The notes below the pieces were generated by a model, which worked only from the letters and a program-made list of their open reading frames with translations, was not told the origin of the DNA and searched no databases. 21,285 nt of DNA, taken from Lachnospiraceae bacterium. GTDB lineage: Bacteria; Bacillota; Clostridia; Lachnospirales; Lachnospiraceae. This document shows, one piece after another, positions 1 to 7,498 of the stretch. The stretch is from NCBI GenBank assembly GCA_902363835.1, contig CABJBM010000048.1, forward strand, positions 1-21,285, written 5' to 3'. Numbering within the stretch: the first letter of the stretch is position 1; each line of letters opens with the position of its first letter. A program made the position numbers and the translations under genes.

Positions 1-2
1 CT

Positions 3-80
3 CGTTATAATTGGCTTGAACAACCTTATTATAACGGAAAGGTGATTTTTTTGTATAACAAACACCGCATACCCGCATAG
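3..80 (+). other. Open 3' end of an unidentified reading frame at the window edge
   Basis: One plus-strand frame is open from the first bases to a TAG at 78-80 (25 codons, containing YNWLEQPYYNG). It could be the last residues of a gene that begins outside the window. I do not recognise the peptide. The stop lies inside the first short palindrome (71-85). A run this short can be open by chance, so this is only a pointer to what may lie to the left. Confidence 0.2.
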
Positions 81-130
81 CGGGTGGTTTATATTTCGCA
101 CGCTATGCGTGCTCAACAGGGTCACGACCC
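71..130. repeat. Cluster of three short perfect palindromes
   Basis: Three small inverted repeats follow one another: ACCCGC-ATA-GCGGGT (71-85), GCACGC-TAT-GCGTGC (98-112) and GGGTC-AC-GACCC (119-130). Loops are only 2-3 bases, the spacing is short, and none has a T-run. Serial mini-hairpins of this kind are typical of subterminal regions of IS200/IS605-type elements and of REP-like sequences. No transposase is visible, so that link is inference. Confidence 0.45.
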
Positions 131-136
131 ATAATC

Positions 137-171
137 AAAAACAGGCAGAACCGTAACTACGGTCCTGCCTG
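137..171 (-). terminator. Rho-independent terminator of the HAD-lpd-pepP operon
   Basis: A hairpin has arms CAGGCAG and ACCGT (one mismatch between them) around a 4-base loop at 142-171. On the minus strand it is followed by a T-run (137-141). It lies 10 bases after the stop of the aminopeptidase gene. Confidence 0.85.
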
Positions 172-180
172 CTTTACTGG

Positions 181-1968
181 CTAAACAGCTCTCGTATTCT
201 CTTTCAGCCACAGAGCCTCTTCCCCTGTAAGATGTGGGGAAAGGGCTTCATAAACAGCTTTGTGATAATCATTTAACAGCTTTACATCATGTTCCGTCAT
301 AATGGATTTATCAATGGCTTCCAGATCAATGGGAACCATGGTCAGGAATTCAAATTCCATAAACTGTCCATACTCATTTTTTTCAGCTTTCCTGCACACA
401 ACCAGATTTTCCGTGCGCACGCCGTGGCTGCCCTCTATATACACTCCTGGTTCATCGGAAGTAACCATACCTTCTTCCAAAACAGCGTTATCCTGACGCT
501 CCGGAACCATGCGCCACCGGATTCCATTGGGGCGCTCATGAACATTTAACAAATATCCTACTCCATGGCCGGTTCCGTGATCGTAATTAATGCCCCGGCT
601 CCAAAAGGGTTCTCTTGCCACGTAATCCAGGGTCAGCCCCCGGCAGCCATAAAGAAATTTCACCGCGCCCAAACGCAGCATGCTGATCACGGTAAGTGTA
701 AAATGCTCTCTCTCTTCCTCTGTCAGCGGGCCTACAGCAATTGTCCTGGTCACATCAGTGGTTCCTTCATAATACTGACCGCCTGAATCCACCAGATAAA
801 GCCCCTTAGGCTCTATCTTTACATCGCTTTCCTCAGTAGCTTTATAATGGCACATGGCCGCATTAGCCCCATAGGCGGAAATCGTGTCAAAGCTCAGCCC
901 CAGGTTCCCCTCCTGTTGGGAACGCAGGTCATCCAAGTACTCCTGAGCACTTACCTCTGTGATGGTTTGCTTTCCCACATTCTGCTTCAGCCAGTAGATG
1001 AATTTTACCATGGCCACTCCATCCTTGATGTGGGCCTTTTTCATATTTTCCACTTCCACCGGATTTTTCATTGCCTTTAAAAGGGCGGTTGGATTCATTT
1101 TATCAATGATTTTGTTGGAACCGTCAAGGTTTTTCACTATGGCATAATTGGTTCTGGCTGTTTCCAAAAGAACCTTTTGATTCCTTAGCTGCTGGACTGC
1201 CGTATAAATGTCATTGTAAGGGCATAACGTTACTGAAAGATCCTTTAAATAGGCTTTCACCTCATCTTTTAACACCTTTTCATTGATAAAGAGGTAGAAA
1301 CGGTCCAAAGTTATCATGGCATAGGAAAGCACTACCGGATTGCATACAACGTCATTTCCCCTGATATTTAAAAGCCATGCAATGTCATCCAGCGTAGTAA
1401 GGATATGGATGGTTGCCTTTTCCTTCTTCATCTGGCTTCTCAATTCTTCTATTTTCCGGGCAGAAGACTTTCCCCCATATTTCTCCTCAAGGATCCAGGC
1501 CGGCTCCGCAGACAGCTGGGGGCGTTCTTTCCATATAATATCCACCAGGTCGTCCTCATAGGCCAGGGTCACATTTTTTTCTGCCAGAAGCGTTTCCAGT
1601 TCCTGTCCCAGCTGGCAGTTTACCACACGGCCGTCAAATCCCAGGTCGCCGCCTTCCGGAAGAACCTGTTCTAAATATTCCCCAATTTCAGGAACTCCCG
1701 GCTGTCCCATTTTCTGCAGGGTGATTCCTGTTCCGTCAAGCTGTTTTCCAGCCTGTACAAAATAACGGCCGTCAGTCCACAGGCCGGCTCCATCTTTTGT
1801 GATCACAGCCGTACCAGCTGATCCGCTGAATCCGGTTATAAATTCCCTGCATTTAAAATATTCGCCCACATATTCGGATTCATGAAAATCCGAGGTTGGA
1901 ATCATGTAAGCATCCATATGATGCTCTGCCATCAGGCGTCTTAATTGTTCCAGTCTTTCCTGAATCAT
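181..1968 (-). CDS. pepP: Xaa-Pro aminopeptidase (M24B, aminopeptidase P family)
   Basis: This 595-residue cytosolic metallopeptidase should release an N-terminal residue that precedes proline. The N-terminal creatinase-like domains (about 1-300) precede a pita-bread catalytic domain (about 310-535) and a short M24 C-terminal extension. The expected dinuclear metal ligands are all visible: Asp394 and Asp405 (VDSGG...TTDVTRT), His468 (GTGHGVG), Glu506 (DEPGVY) and Glu520 (TENLV); His477 is also present. The length matches the large three-domain eukaryotic-type APP rather than the roughly 440-residue E. coli PepP. Its ATG overlaps the lpd stop as ATGA, and GGAGAG inside the end of lpd serves as ribosome site, so translation is probably coupled. 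A strong terminator follows. Confidence 0.93.
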   Translation of the reverse strand: MIQERLEQLRRLMAEHHMDAYMIPTSDFHESEYVGEYFKCREFITGFSGSAGTAVITKDGAGLWTDGRYFVQAGKQLDGTGITLQKMGQPGVPEIGEYLEQVLPEGGDLGFDGRVVNCQLGQELETLLAEKNVTLAYEDDLVDIIWKERPQLSAEPAWILEEKYGGKSSARKIEELRSQMKKEKATIHILTTLDDIAWLLNIRGNDVVCNPVVLSYAMITLDRFYLFINEKVLKDEVKAYLKDLSVTLCPYNDIYTAVQQLRNQKVLLETARTNYAIVKNLDGSNKIIDKMNPTALLKAMKNPVEVENMKKAHIKDGVAMVKFIYWLKQNVGKQTITEVSAQEYLDDLRSQQEGNLGLSFDTISAYGANAAMCHYKATEESDVKIEPKGLYLVDSGGQYYEGTTDVTRTIAVGPLTEEEREHFTLTVISMLRLGAVKFLYGCRGLTLDYVAREPFWSRGINYDHGTGHGVGYLLNVHERPNGIRWRMVPERQDNAVLEEGMVTSDEPGVYIEGSHGVRTENLVVCRKAEKNEYGQFMEFEFLTMVPIDLEAIDKSIMTEHDVKLLNDYHKAVYEALSPHLTGEEALWLKENTRAV

Positions 1969-3398
1969 TGTTTTATCTCTCCTTTGGTTTCAAAATAGTT
2001 CTCTATAGCAGCCCCAATTCCTTCGCTGTAAGTGGGATGAGCACGCATGGCCAGCATAAGCTGTTCAGCCGTCAGCCCGTTTGCAATGGCTGTCGCCATT
2101 TCGCTGATCATATCCGTTGCCCTGGAGCATACGATCTGGGCTCCTACAAGCGTGCCGGAATATTCTTCAAACACCAGATGAATAAACCCGTTCTGCTCTC
2201 TGGTTATAATGGATTTTCCGTTTCCGCTCATGGAATAGCGTCCGCAGCTCACTTTCATTCTGCAGGCCATGGCAGCCTCCCTGGTAAGCCCTACGGAAGC
2301 GATTTCCGGTTCCGTGTAAATACAGCTTGGTACCACAGGCAGCTTGACAAACATGCCGTTTGGCACCACGGAAAGCCGTATGGTATGCTGGACTCCCGCA
2401 ATCTTTTCTACCACATAAGTCCCCTGTGCGGCCGCCACATGGGCAAGCCTGATCTCAGCCACTACATCTCCAATGGCGTAGATCCCCGGTTCACTGGTCT
2501 CAAATTCCGAATCCACCTTTAAATGGCCATTCTCCATTTCAAGAGTTACATCCTGCCCCAGCAATCCATCTAAGCAGGGAGCCCGTCCTGCTGCCATGAG
2601 AACCTGTCCGGAACGGATGACCTGTTCTTCTCCATTTATTTCAAAAATACATACCAGCCCCTGATTAGGTTCCTCCCGGATCTCCTTGACTTTTGCCCTG
2701 CAGTGTATTGCAATTCCTCTTCTTCTGAGTTCCTCTTCCAAAGCCTGGGAAACCTCTGAATCCATTGGCCCTAATAAGTGAGCTTTACTTTCCAGTATGG
2801 TCACATGGGAGCAGAGATCGCTGAAAATGGTGGCAAATTCCACACCGATCACACCTCCGCCTATGATGGTAAGGCGGTCGTAATTCCATGTATCAGACGC
2901 CAGTAGCCGGTCACTGGTCAGCACCCCCGGAAGGTCTGCTCCCGGGATCTTCAGCATCACCGGTCTGGCTCCGGTGGCAATGACAATGTTGTCTGCTTCA
3001 TAATAGTCTTTGCCTTCCGGGCTGTTCACCTCAATGGTCCGTCCCCGGCGTATGGTGGCTGTCCCCCAAATAACCGATACTCCGGCTGCCTGAATCAGTT
3101 CTTCTACTTCCTTGCGGTAGACTTTTACAGAGCGTTTTTTATAATCCTGCATCTTTTTAAAGTCAAAAGAAATAAAATCTGTAGACACCCCAAATTCATC
3201 GCTGTTTTGAAGTGCTTCAAAAATACTGGAAGCATGGAGCAGAGCTTTAGTTGGAATGCAGCCCTTGTTGATGCAGGTTCCTCCCAACCGCTCCTTCTCC
3301 ACAATGGCGGTCTTAAGTCCCAGACCGGCCGCCTTTAGGGCCGCCGTATATCCGCCCGGCCCGCCGCCGATCACAATAATATCATAATGTTCTGCCAC
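1965..3398 (-). CDS. lpdA: Dihydrolipoyl dehydrogenase (E3)
   Basis: This 477-residue FAD/NAD disulfide oxidoreductase reoxidises dihydrolipoamide of 2-oxoacid dehydrogenase or glycine cleavage complexes. Visible features are the N-terminal FAD motif GGGPGG (11-16), the redox pair Cys42/Cys47 in GGTCINKGC, a second dinucleotide fold (GGGVIG), the second FAD motif (YAIGDV) and the C-terminal active-site pair His454/Glu459 in HPTYSE. There is no fused lipoyl domain. It starts with GTG, preceded by GGAGGC at good spacing, 9 bases after the HAD gene stop, and overlaps pepP by four bases. No E1, E2 or gcv genes are nearby, so its partner complex must be encoded elsewhere. Mercuric or glutathione reductase is less likely given the GGTCINKGCIPTK form. 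Confidence 0.93.
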   Translation of the reverse strand: MAEHYDIIVIGGGPGGYTAALKAAGLGLKTAIVEKERLGGTCINKGCIPTKALLHASSIFEALQNSDEFGVSTDFISFDFKKMQDYKKRSVKVYRKEVEELIQAAGVSVIWGTATIRRGRTIEVNSPEGKDYYEADNIVIATGARPVMLKIPGADLPGVLTSDRLLASDTWNYDRLTIIGGGVIGVEFATIFSDLCSHVTILESKAHLLGPMDSEVSQALEEELRRRGIAIHCRAKVKEIREEPNQGLVCIFEINGEEQVIRSGQVLMAAGRAPCLDGLLGQDVTLEMENGHLKVDSEFETSEPGIYAIGDVVAEIRLAHVAAAQGTYVVEKIAGVQHTIRLSVVPNGMFVKLPVVPSCIYTEPEIASVGLTREAAMACRMKVSCGRYSMSGNGKSIITREQNGFIHLVFEEYSGTLVGAQIVCSRATDMISEMATAIANGLTAEQLMLAMRAHPTYSEGIGAAIENYFETKGEIKQ

Positions 3399-3407
3399 TT
3401 GTGCCTC

Positions 3408-4190
3408 CTACCGGATCATTCCAAAATACAGGCAGGCGTTTTTAATCCCCTCCTGGTCAATTGGATCCGTAATATAATCAGCTGCCTTTTTCAGCTCACT
3501 CATGGCATTACCCATGGCAATTCCCCTGCCTGCGACCTTTATAATATCATAATCATTCATACTGTCTCCAAAGGCAACGGTCTCTGTAAGGGGGATCTTA
3601 TAATATTCGCAGAGCCTTACTAAGCCCATGGCCTTTGAAGCCTTTCGTTCCACCACATCTGCTCCCTGTTTATCAGCAAACATATGTACATGGATCTCCG
3701 GAAATTCCTCTTCCATTGCCTTTGCACCGGCTTCATCTCCAATATAAGCCATGGTCCGCACTTCCATCTCCACAAGCTTTCCCGGATCTTCAAATCTTCT
3801 TCCGCATTCTCCCCAAAGATTTATATCATGCCTTTTTACTACCTCCGGGTGAACATAATAATCCCGGTCTCCCACAGTGGTACCGACGCTGTAAGGGGTT
3901 TTCTTTGCATACTCCAGAATCTTTCCAAGCAGCGCCTTATCAAAAGTATGTTCATAGATGACTTTATCTCCCACGGTCACCTTTGTCCCGTTGAGATGGA
4001 TGATCGCCTCCGGCCTTACCATATCCCGGATCCCGGCACTGAAAATGGAATCCATATCTCTGCCCGTTGCCAGGACAATGGTATAATTTTCTCTCAGCTT
4101 TTCTATGGTTTCCAAAGCGCTGGGGGGAATCATCCAGTCTTTATGATCCAGTAATGTCATGTCTACATCAAAGCTTACGATTGGTTTCAT
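3408..4190 (-). CDS. HAD superfamily (Cof-type, IIB) phosphatase
   Basis: This 260-residue cytosolic HAD hydrolase has motif I FDVDMTLLD with nucleophile Asp8 and acid/base Asp10, motif II as ATGRD, a Lys in the ERKASKAMGL segment, and motif IV GDSMNDYDII. The large cap between motifs II and III fits the Cof/YidA type, whose members dephosphorylate sugar phosphates or nucleotide-like metabolites; the substrate cannot be read from sequence. Motif I has Met where DxDGT usually has Gly, which is unusual but leaves both aspartates intact. An AGGTG ribosome site precedes the ATG, and a TTGAAA-N17-TATTAT promoter lies upstream. It is the first gene of the operon with lpdA and pepP. Confidence 0.9.
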   Translation of the reverse strand: MKPIVSFDVDMTLLDHKDWMIPPSALETIEKLRENYTIVLATGRDMDSIFSAGIRDMVRPEAIIHLNGTKVTVGDKVIYEHTFDKALLGKILEYAKKTPYSVGTTVGDRDYYVHPEVVKRHDINLWGECGRRFEDPGKLVEMEVRTMAYIGDEAGAKAMEEEFPEIHVHMFADKQGADVVERKASKAMGLVRLCEYYKIPLTETVAFGDSMNDYDIIKVAGRGIAMGNAMSELKKAADYITDPIDQEGIKNACLYFGMIR

Positions 4191-4233
4191 CTATTTTCAC
4201 CTATTTTTCTTCCTAAAATAATCTGTCTTTACC

Positions 4234-4262
4234 ATAATATCTTAAATTTGAAAATTTTTCAA
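4234..4262 (-). promoter_or_regulatory. Sigma-A promoter of the HAD-lpd-pepP operon
   Basis: On the minus strand TTGAAA (4262-4257) and TATTAT (4239-4234) are separated by 17 bases, about 45 bases upstream of the HAD start codon. No other good promoter is visible before the downstream genes, which are packed within 10 bases of each other. Confidence 0.7.
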
Positions 4263-4271
4263 GAAATATAC

Positions 4272-4300
4272 TTTACCAATCCGAAACTTTCTGCTATAAT
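4272..4300 (+). promoter_or_regulatory. Promoter of tRNA-Pro
   Basis: TTTACC (4272-4277), a 17-base spacer and a consensus TATAAT (4295-4300) precede the tRNA at 4320. It is divergent from the HAD promoter, with only 9 bases between their -35 boxes. Confidence 0.65.
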
Positions 4301-4319
4301 ACCATATGTGTCAAGGAAA

Positions 4320-4393
4320 CGGAGTATGGCGTAGCTTGGTAGCGCGCTCGGCTGGGGGCCGAGAGGTCGCAGGTTCAAATCCTGTTACTCCGA
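4320..4393 (+). tRNA. trnP-GGG: tRNA-Pro (anticodon GGG)
   Basis: The full cloverleaf folds. The acceptor CGGAGTA pairs with TACTCCG, followed by discriminator A. The D arm is GCGTAGCTTGGTAGCGC, the anticodon stem CTCGG/CCGAG carries loop CTGGGGG (anticodon GGG), and the T loop is GGTTCAAATCC. It reads CCC and CCU. The 3' CCA is not encoded, so it must be added after transcription. Confidence 0.97.
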
Positions 4394-4410
4394 TTGACAA
4401 AATGTATTTG

Positions 4411-4457
4411 AAATACCGGTTTTCCTTATAAATCTAAGGTTCCCGGTATTTTTTTGT
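4411..4457 (+). terminator. Terminator after tRNA-Pro
   Basis: A long hairpin starts with AAATACCGG and ends CCGGTATT, with an inner CCTTA/TAAGG stem, followed by a run of T. It ends the tRNA-Pro transcript and separates it from the next gene. Confidence 0.85.
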
Positions 4458-4545
4458 ATCACAATTACATAATTATCTGGACTCTCTCATAATTTTAAGG
4501 CGTAACTGATTTAAATTGGTTTATGAAATCCAGGAGGTGTGTTTT

Positions 4546-5184
4546 ATGAGTTATTATGAACTGGACATGGAACATTATCCACGAAAGGAACAGTTTGACC
4601 TTTTTCGCAATTATGATTACCCATATGTGGGTATTACTGTAAATTTGGATATTACAAGCTTCATGAACTGTATCAAGGAAAAAGGACTGCCCTTTTATTT
4701 AACCTTCCTTTATGTAACAACCCAGACAGCCAATTCCATACCGGAATTCCGCCGCCGTCTCCTTGGAAACGGGATTATCGAGTATGACCACTGTATTCCT
4801 TCCTACACTCTGGCACTAGAAAACGAAAGCTACTGTTATTGCACCGCTGACGACCGTCTGCCCTTTGATGAGTTTCTAAGGGATTCCAGGCAGCGGCAGG
4901 AAAAAGCCAGACAGAGACAGAGCCTTGCAGAAGGAAAGGATGAGAACCAGCTCTTTTACTTTTCCAGCATTCCCTGGGTAAGTTATACTTCCATCATTCA
5001 ACCGGTTCCAATTCCTGCGGACAGCAATCCCCGTATTACCTGGGGAAAGTATTTTGAGTCGGAAGGTGAATTAAAGATTCCGGTATCGGTTCTGGCAAAC
5101 CATGCTCTCATGGATGGATTCCATATATCAAAGTTCTATTCAGAACTTCAAAGCAGGTGTGACCACAGGGACTGGTTCATGTAA
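4546..5184 (+). CDS. CatA-like O-acetyltransferase (chloramphenicol acetyltransferase family)
   Basis: This 212-residue protein has the size and fold signature of trimeric type A chloramphenicol acetyltransferases, which move acetyl from acetyl-CoA to a hydroxyl. The catalytic motif HALMDG places His186 and Asp190 as in the HxxxDG motif of the family. The residue before the catalytic His is Asn, where resistance enzymes usually have His (HHAVCDGFH). The start is set by AGGAGGTG (4532-4539), 6 bases before ATG 4546; a TTG 30 bases upstream in the same frame has no ribosome site. Chromosomal relatives in Clostridia often have no proven drug substrate, so resistance should not be assumed. It stands alone between two tRNA genes. 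No convincing promoter was seen after the upstream terminator; a CATAAT -10 candidate lies at 4488. Confidence 0.85.
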   Translation: MSYYELDMEHYPRKEQFDLFRNYDYPYVGITVNLDITSFMNCIKEKGLPFYLTFLYVTTQTANSIPEFRRRLLGNGIIEYDHCIPSYTLALENESYCYCTADDRLPFDEFLRDSRQRQEKARQRQSLAEGKDENQLFYFSSIPWVSYTSIIQPVPIPADSNPRITWGKYFESEGELKIPVSVLANHALMDGFHISKFYSELQSRCDHRDWFM

Positions 5185-5212
5185 AATGTTTAAATTCTTG
5201 GAACAATTTCCC

Positions 5213-5241
5213 TTGCCTTTTTTCAGTTTTTCAGTTACAAT
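5213..5241 (+). promoter_or_regulatory. Promoter of tRNA-Val
   Basis: TTGCCT (5213-5218), a 17-base spacer and TACAAT (5236-5241) lie 8 bases before the mature tRNA 5' end. Transcription should therefore start at or just before the tRNA, leaving almost no leader. Confidence 0.65.
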
Positions 5242-5249
5242 GCTTTTAT

Positions 5250-5322
5250 GGAGACATAGCTCAGCTGGGAGAGCATCTGCTTGACGTGTAGAGGGTCGCA
5301 GGTTCGAGTCCTGTTGTCTCCA
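5250..5322 (+). tRNA. trnV-GAC: tRNA-Val (anticodon GAC)
   Basis: Acceptor GGAGACA pairs with TGTCTCC, followed by discriminator A. The D arm is AGCTCAGCTGGGAGAGCA. The anticodon stem TCTGC/GTAGA (one G-U pair) holds loop TTGACGT (anticodon GAC), and the T arm is GCAGGTTCGAGTCCTGT. It reads GUC and GUU. CCA is not encoded. Confidence 0.97.
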
Positions 5323-5340
5323 TCTCCAATTAAACACAAG

Positions 5341-5390
5341 AAACACCGGAAGTTCTGGTAAATATCAGGATTTCCGGTGTTTTTATTTTT
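5341..5390 (+). terminator. Terminator after tRNA-Val
   Basis: AAACACCGGAA pairs with TTCCGGTGTTT around an inner CTG/CAG stem, and T-rich sequence follows (5378-5390). The architecture is the same as the terminator after tRNA-Pro. Confidence 0.85.
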
Positions 5391-5578
5391 CATAGAATAC
5401 TGTTATTTTTGTATTGCACTGCATTTTTTCTAAACCCTGCAATACAAAATACAACACGAATTCTGCCTTCAATTCCATCAAAAAAATTTTATTGTGAAGC
5501 GATAATCGGCGGAATACTCCATGAATTTAAACTGACTTTTTATATAAAAGCTTGTACACAGGTAATGGTAACATAATA

Positions 5579-5607
5579 GGCGGGCACGGAACAACCGGGC
5601 ACCCGCC
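5579..5607 (-). terminator. Possible terminator hairpin downstream of the importer operon
   Basis: GGCGGG (5579-5584) pairs with CCCGCC (5602-5607), about 80 bases after the yclQ-like stop on the minus strand. The following minus-strand sequence (TATTATGTT) is only weakly T-rich. The rest of 5391-5687 shows no gene that I can support. Confidence 0.4.
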
Positions 5608-5687
5608 ATCTGCAATATAACTCTCTTTTTGGTGAAAACCGTTATCTGCCTGATTTCCGTTTTCAGCAGAACCGGATACACACAAAC

Positions 5688-6683
5688 TTATTCTAAAGAA
5701 GCAGCCACTTCATCAACCATTGCGTTGGTAGCTGTAATTCCTCCGGAAACAACATACCAGTTGGTGGAATCCAGATATACGATATGATCATTTTCCGCTG
5801 CTTTCGTTCCGTTCATCAGTTCATTATCCAACAGCTGTTTTGCTCCGGTTGCTTCAGCAGAACCGGTAGCAGCGCCACGGTCTATAACAAACAAATAATC
5901 AGGATCCTTTTCAGCCAGATATTCAAACGTAGCTGTCTGGCCATGGGTAGAATCGTCAATCTGTTCGTCAGCTACCTGGAAGCCAAAGTCATCATAGACA
6001 ATGGAAAAACGGGAGCCCTGGCCGAAAACGCTCAGTTCGCTGTCATTTGCCATGATCACCAGCGCATTCCATTTTCCTGCTGTTACTTTTTCCTTTACAT
6101 CTTTGATCTTTGCCTCAATTTCCGTTACAGCTTGGGAGAACACATCGGCTTTAGACGGGAAAATCTGAGAAAGAATATTCATATTTGCCTGAAAACTCTC
6201 AAAATAATTGTTGGTGGGCATTGTCATATGTACGGTGGGTGCGATTTTGGAAAGCTCGTCATAGGATTTCGCCGCCCTTGCGCCGATCAGAATTAAATCA
6301 GGCTTTAGTTCGTTTACCACTTCAAAGTCAGGCTCATGGAGGGAACCTGCAACCTTGTATGTTTCCCCGGAAAATTTACTTAAATGTTTGGCCAGATTGC
6401 CGCCCATTCCAAGACCCACTACGTCAATGCCCGCATAATCCAGGGCATCCAGTGTGCCATAATCAAATACTACAATGCGCTTGGGCTCTGCTGTCAGTGT
6501 GGTTTCCCCAAGATCGTGTTTTACCGTAATCTCCTTTGGTGCCTCGCTTTCTGCTTCAGCGCTGCTTTCCGCCTGGGAGCCTGGCGCAGGGGAAGTATCC
6601 TTAGCGGAGCCAGTCCCTCCGCAGCCAGTCATGGATATGGTCATGGCAAGACCCAGTAAAATTGCTGCTGTTCTTTTTTTCAT
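5688..6683 (-). CDS. yclQ: Siderophore ABC transporter substrate-binding lipoprotein
   Basis: This 331-residue lipoprotein should capture a ferric siderophore outside the membrane and hand it to the permease pair. It opens with MKKR, a hydrophobic stretch and lipobox MTGC with the acylated Cys at residue 21, then a Gly/Ser/Ala-rich linker to about residue 50. The mature part is a periplasmic-binding type III fold (KRIVVFDYGTLDALDYAGI near the start, KPDLILIG in the middle). GAAAGGAG before ATG 6683 sets the start; an earlier in-frame start 26 codons upstream would bury the signal peptide. It is the last gene of the cluster, 59 bases after the ATPase, and the order matches Bacillus yclNOPQ (petrobactin) and related fat/ceu systems. 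The real ligand may differ. Confidence 0.9.
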   Translation of the reverse strand: MKKRTAAILLGLAMTISMTGCGGTGSAKDTSPAPGSQAESSAEAESEAPKEITVKHDLGETTLTAEPKRIVVFDYGTLDALDYAGIDVVGLGMGGNLAKHLSKFSGETYKVAGSLHEPDFEVVNELKPDLILIGARAAKSYDELSKIAPTVHMTMPTNNYFESFQANMNILSQIFPSKADVFSQAVTEIEAKIKDVKEKVTAGKWNALVIMANDSELSVFGQGSRFSIVYDDFGFQVADEQIDDSTHGQTATFEYLAEKDPDYLFVIDRGAATGSAEATGAKQLLDNELMNGTKAAENDHIVYLDSTNWYVVSGGITATNAMVDEVAASLE

Positions 6684-6719
6684 AATTAAATCTCCTTTCA
6701 AAACAATACATTTTATTTG

Positions 6720-6738
6720 ATCAGCCTCAATGGCTGAT
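6720..6738 (-). promoter_or_regulatory. Intercistronic hairpin between ATPase and binding-protein genes
   Basis: ATCAGCC-TCAAT-GGCTGAT is a perfect 7-bp stem, 4 bases after the ATPase stop. No T-run follows, so it is not a simple terminator. Its position suggests an mRNA stabiliser or partial attenuator that gives the binding-protein message a separate level (inference). Confidence 0.45.
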
Positions 6739-6742
6739 GCAA

Positions 6743-7498
6743 CTATTTGAAATATGCGCACAAACGCATGCCGTCTACCTCATGAATGGTAAAATCCATG
6801 TCGTAAACCTTGTTTAACTCTTCCGGAGTAATCACCTCCTTTGCTGTTCCGTTTTTCAGCAGCCTTCCGCCTTTCAGTGAAATGATGAAATCCGAATAAG
6901 CGGCCGCAAAATTAATATCATGAAGCACCAGCACAACTGTTTTCCCGTGGTCATCTACAAGCGTGCGCAAAAGCCGCATAATCTGAACGGAATGCTTCAT
7001 GTCCAGATTGTTTAAGGGTTCATCCAGCAGAATGTATTCTGTGTCCTGGGCAATGACCATGGCAATGAACGCCCTCTGGCGCTCGCCGCCGGAAAGTTGA
7101 TCAATAAACGTGTCCGCATAGCGCTCCATTTCCATGTAACCGATTGCCTGGTCCACAAGCCTGTGATCCTCTTTGGTGAGTTTTGCCTGAGAATGGGGAT
7201 ATCTGCCAAAGGACACCAGTTCCCTCACCGTGAGCCTTACTCCCACATGGTTTGTCTGACGCAGGGTGGACAGCTTTTTTGCAAGCTCACTGCTTTTAAA
7301 GGACGAAACAGCCTGTCCGTCAATACTGATTTCACCCTCTCCCGGCATCAGGCGGGAAATCACGGAAAGCAGCGTGCTTTTCCCTGCTCCGTTGGCGCCG
7401 ATCAAGGTCGTAACAGCATGCTTTTGAATGACTGTGTCAATGCCGGACAAAACCTGCTTTTCGCCATAACGTTTTCCTATATTTTTTGCTACAATCAC
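6743..7498 (-). CDS. yclP: Siderophore ABC transporter ATP-binding protein
   Basis: This 251-residue cytosolic ATPase powers the importer. All ABC motifs are present: Walker A GANGAGKST (34-42), Q-loop Gln81, signature LSGGE (135-139), Walker B YILLDE (155-160), D-loop NNLD (163-166) and switch His193. LSTLRQ around the Q-loop and the RELVSFGRYPHS segment fit the FepC/FhuC/YclP class. It starts with GTG overlapping the permease stop as GTGA, with GGAGGG 7 bases upstream, so translation is coupled to the second permease. Confidence 0.95.
   Translation of the reverse strand: MIVAKNIGKRYGEKQVLSGIDTVIQKHAVTTLIGANGAGKSTLLSVISRLMPGEGEISIDGQAVSSFKSSELAKKLSTLRQTNHVGVRLTVRELVSFGRYPHSQAKLTKEDHRLVDQAIGYMEMERYADTFIDQLSGGERQRAFIAMVIAQDTEYILLDEPLNNLDMKHSVQIMRLLRTLVDDHGKTVVLVLHDINFAAAYSDFIISLKGGRLLKNGTAKEVITPEELNKVYDMDFTIHEVDGMRLCAYFK

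Noticed and set aside
1896..2522. Plus-strand 208-codon frame opposite lpd
   Set aside because: It lies wholly within the well-supported lpdA and pepP genes, has no ribosome site and its translation resembles no protein family.
5478..5681. Minus-strand 67-codon frame after the importer operon
   Set aside because: No ribosome site, unlikely composition, and it contains the putative terminator hairpin.
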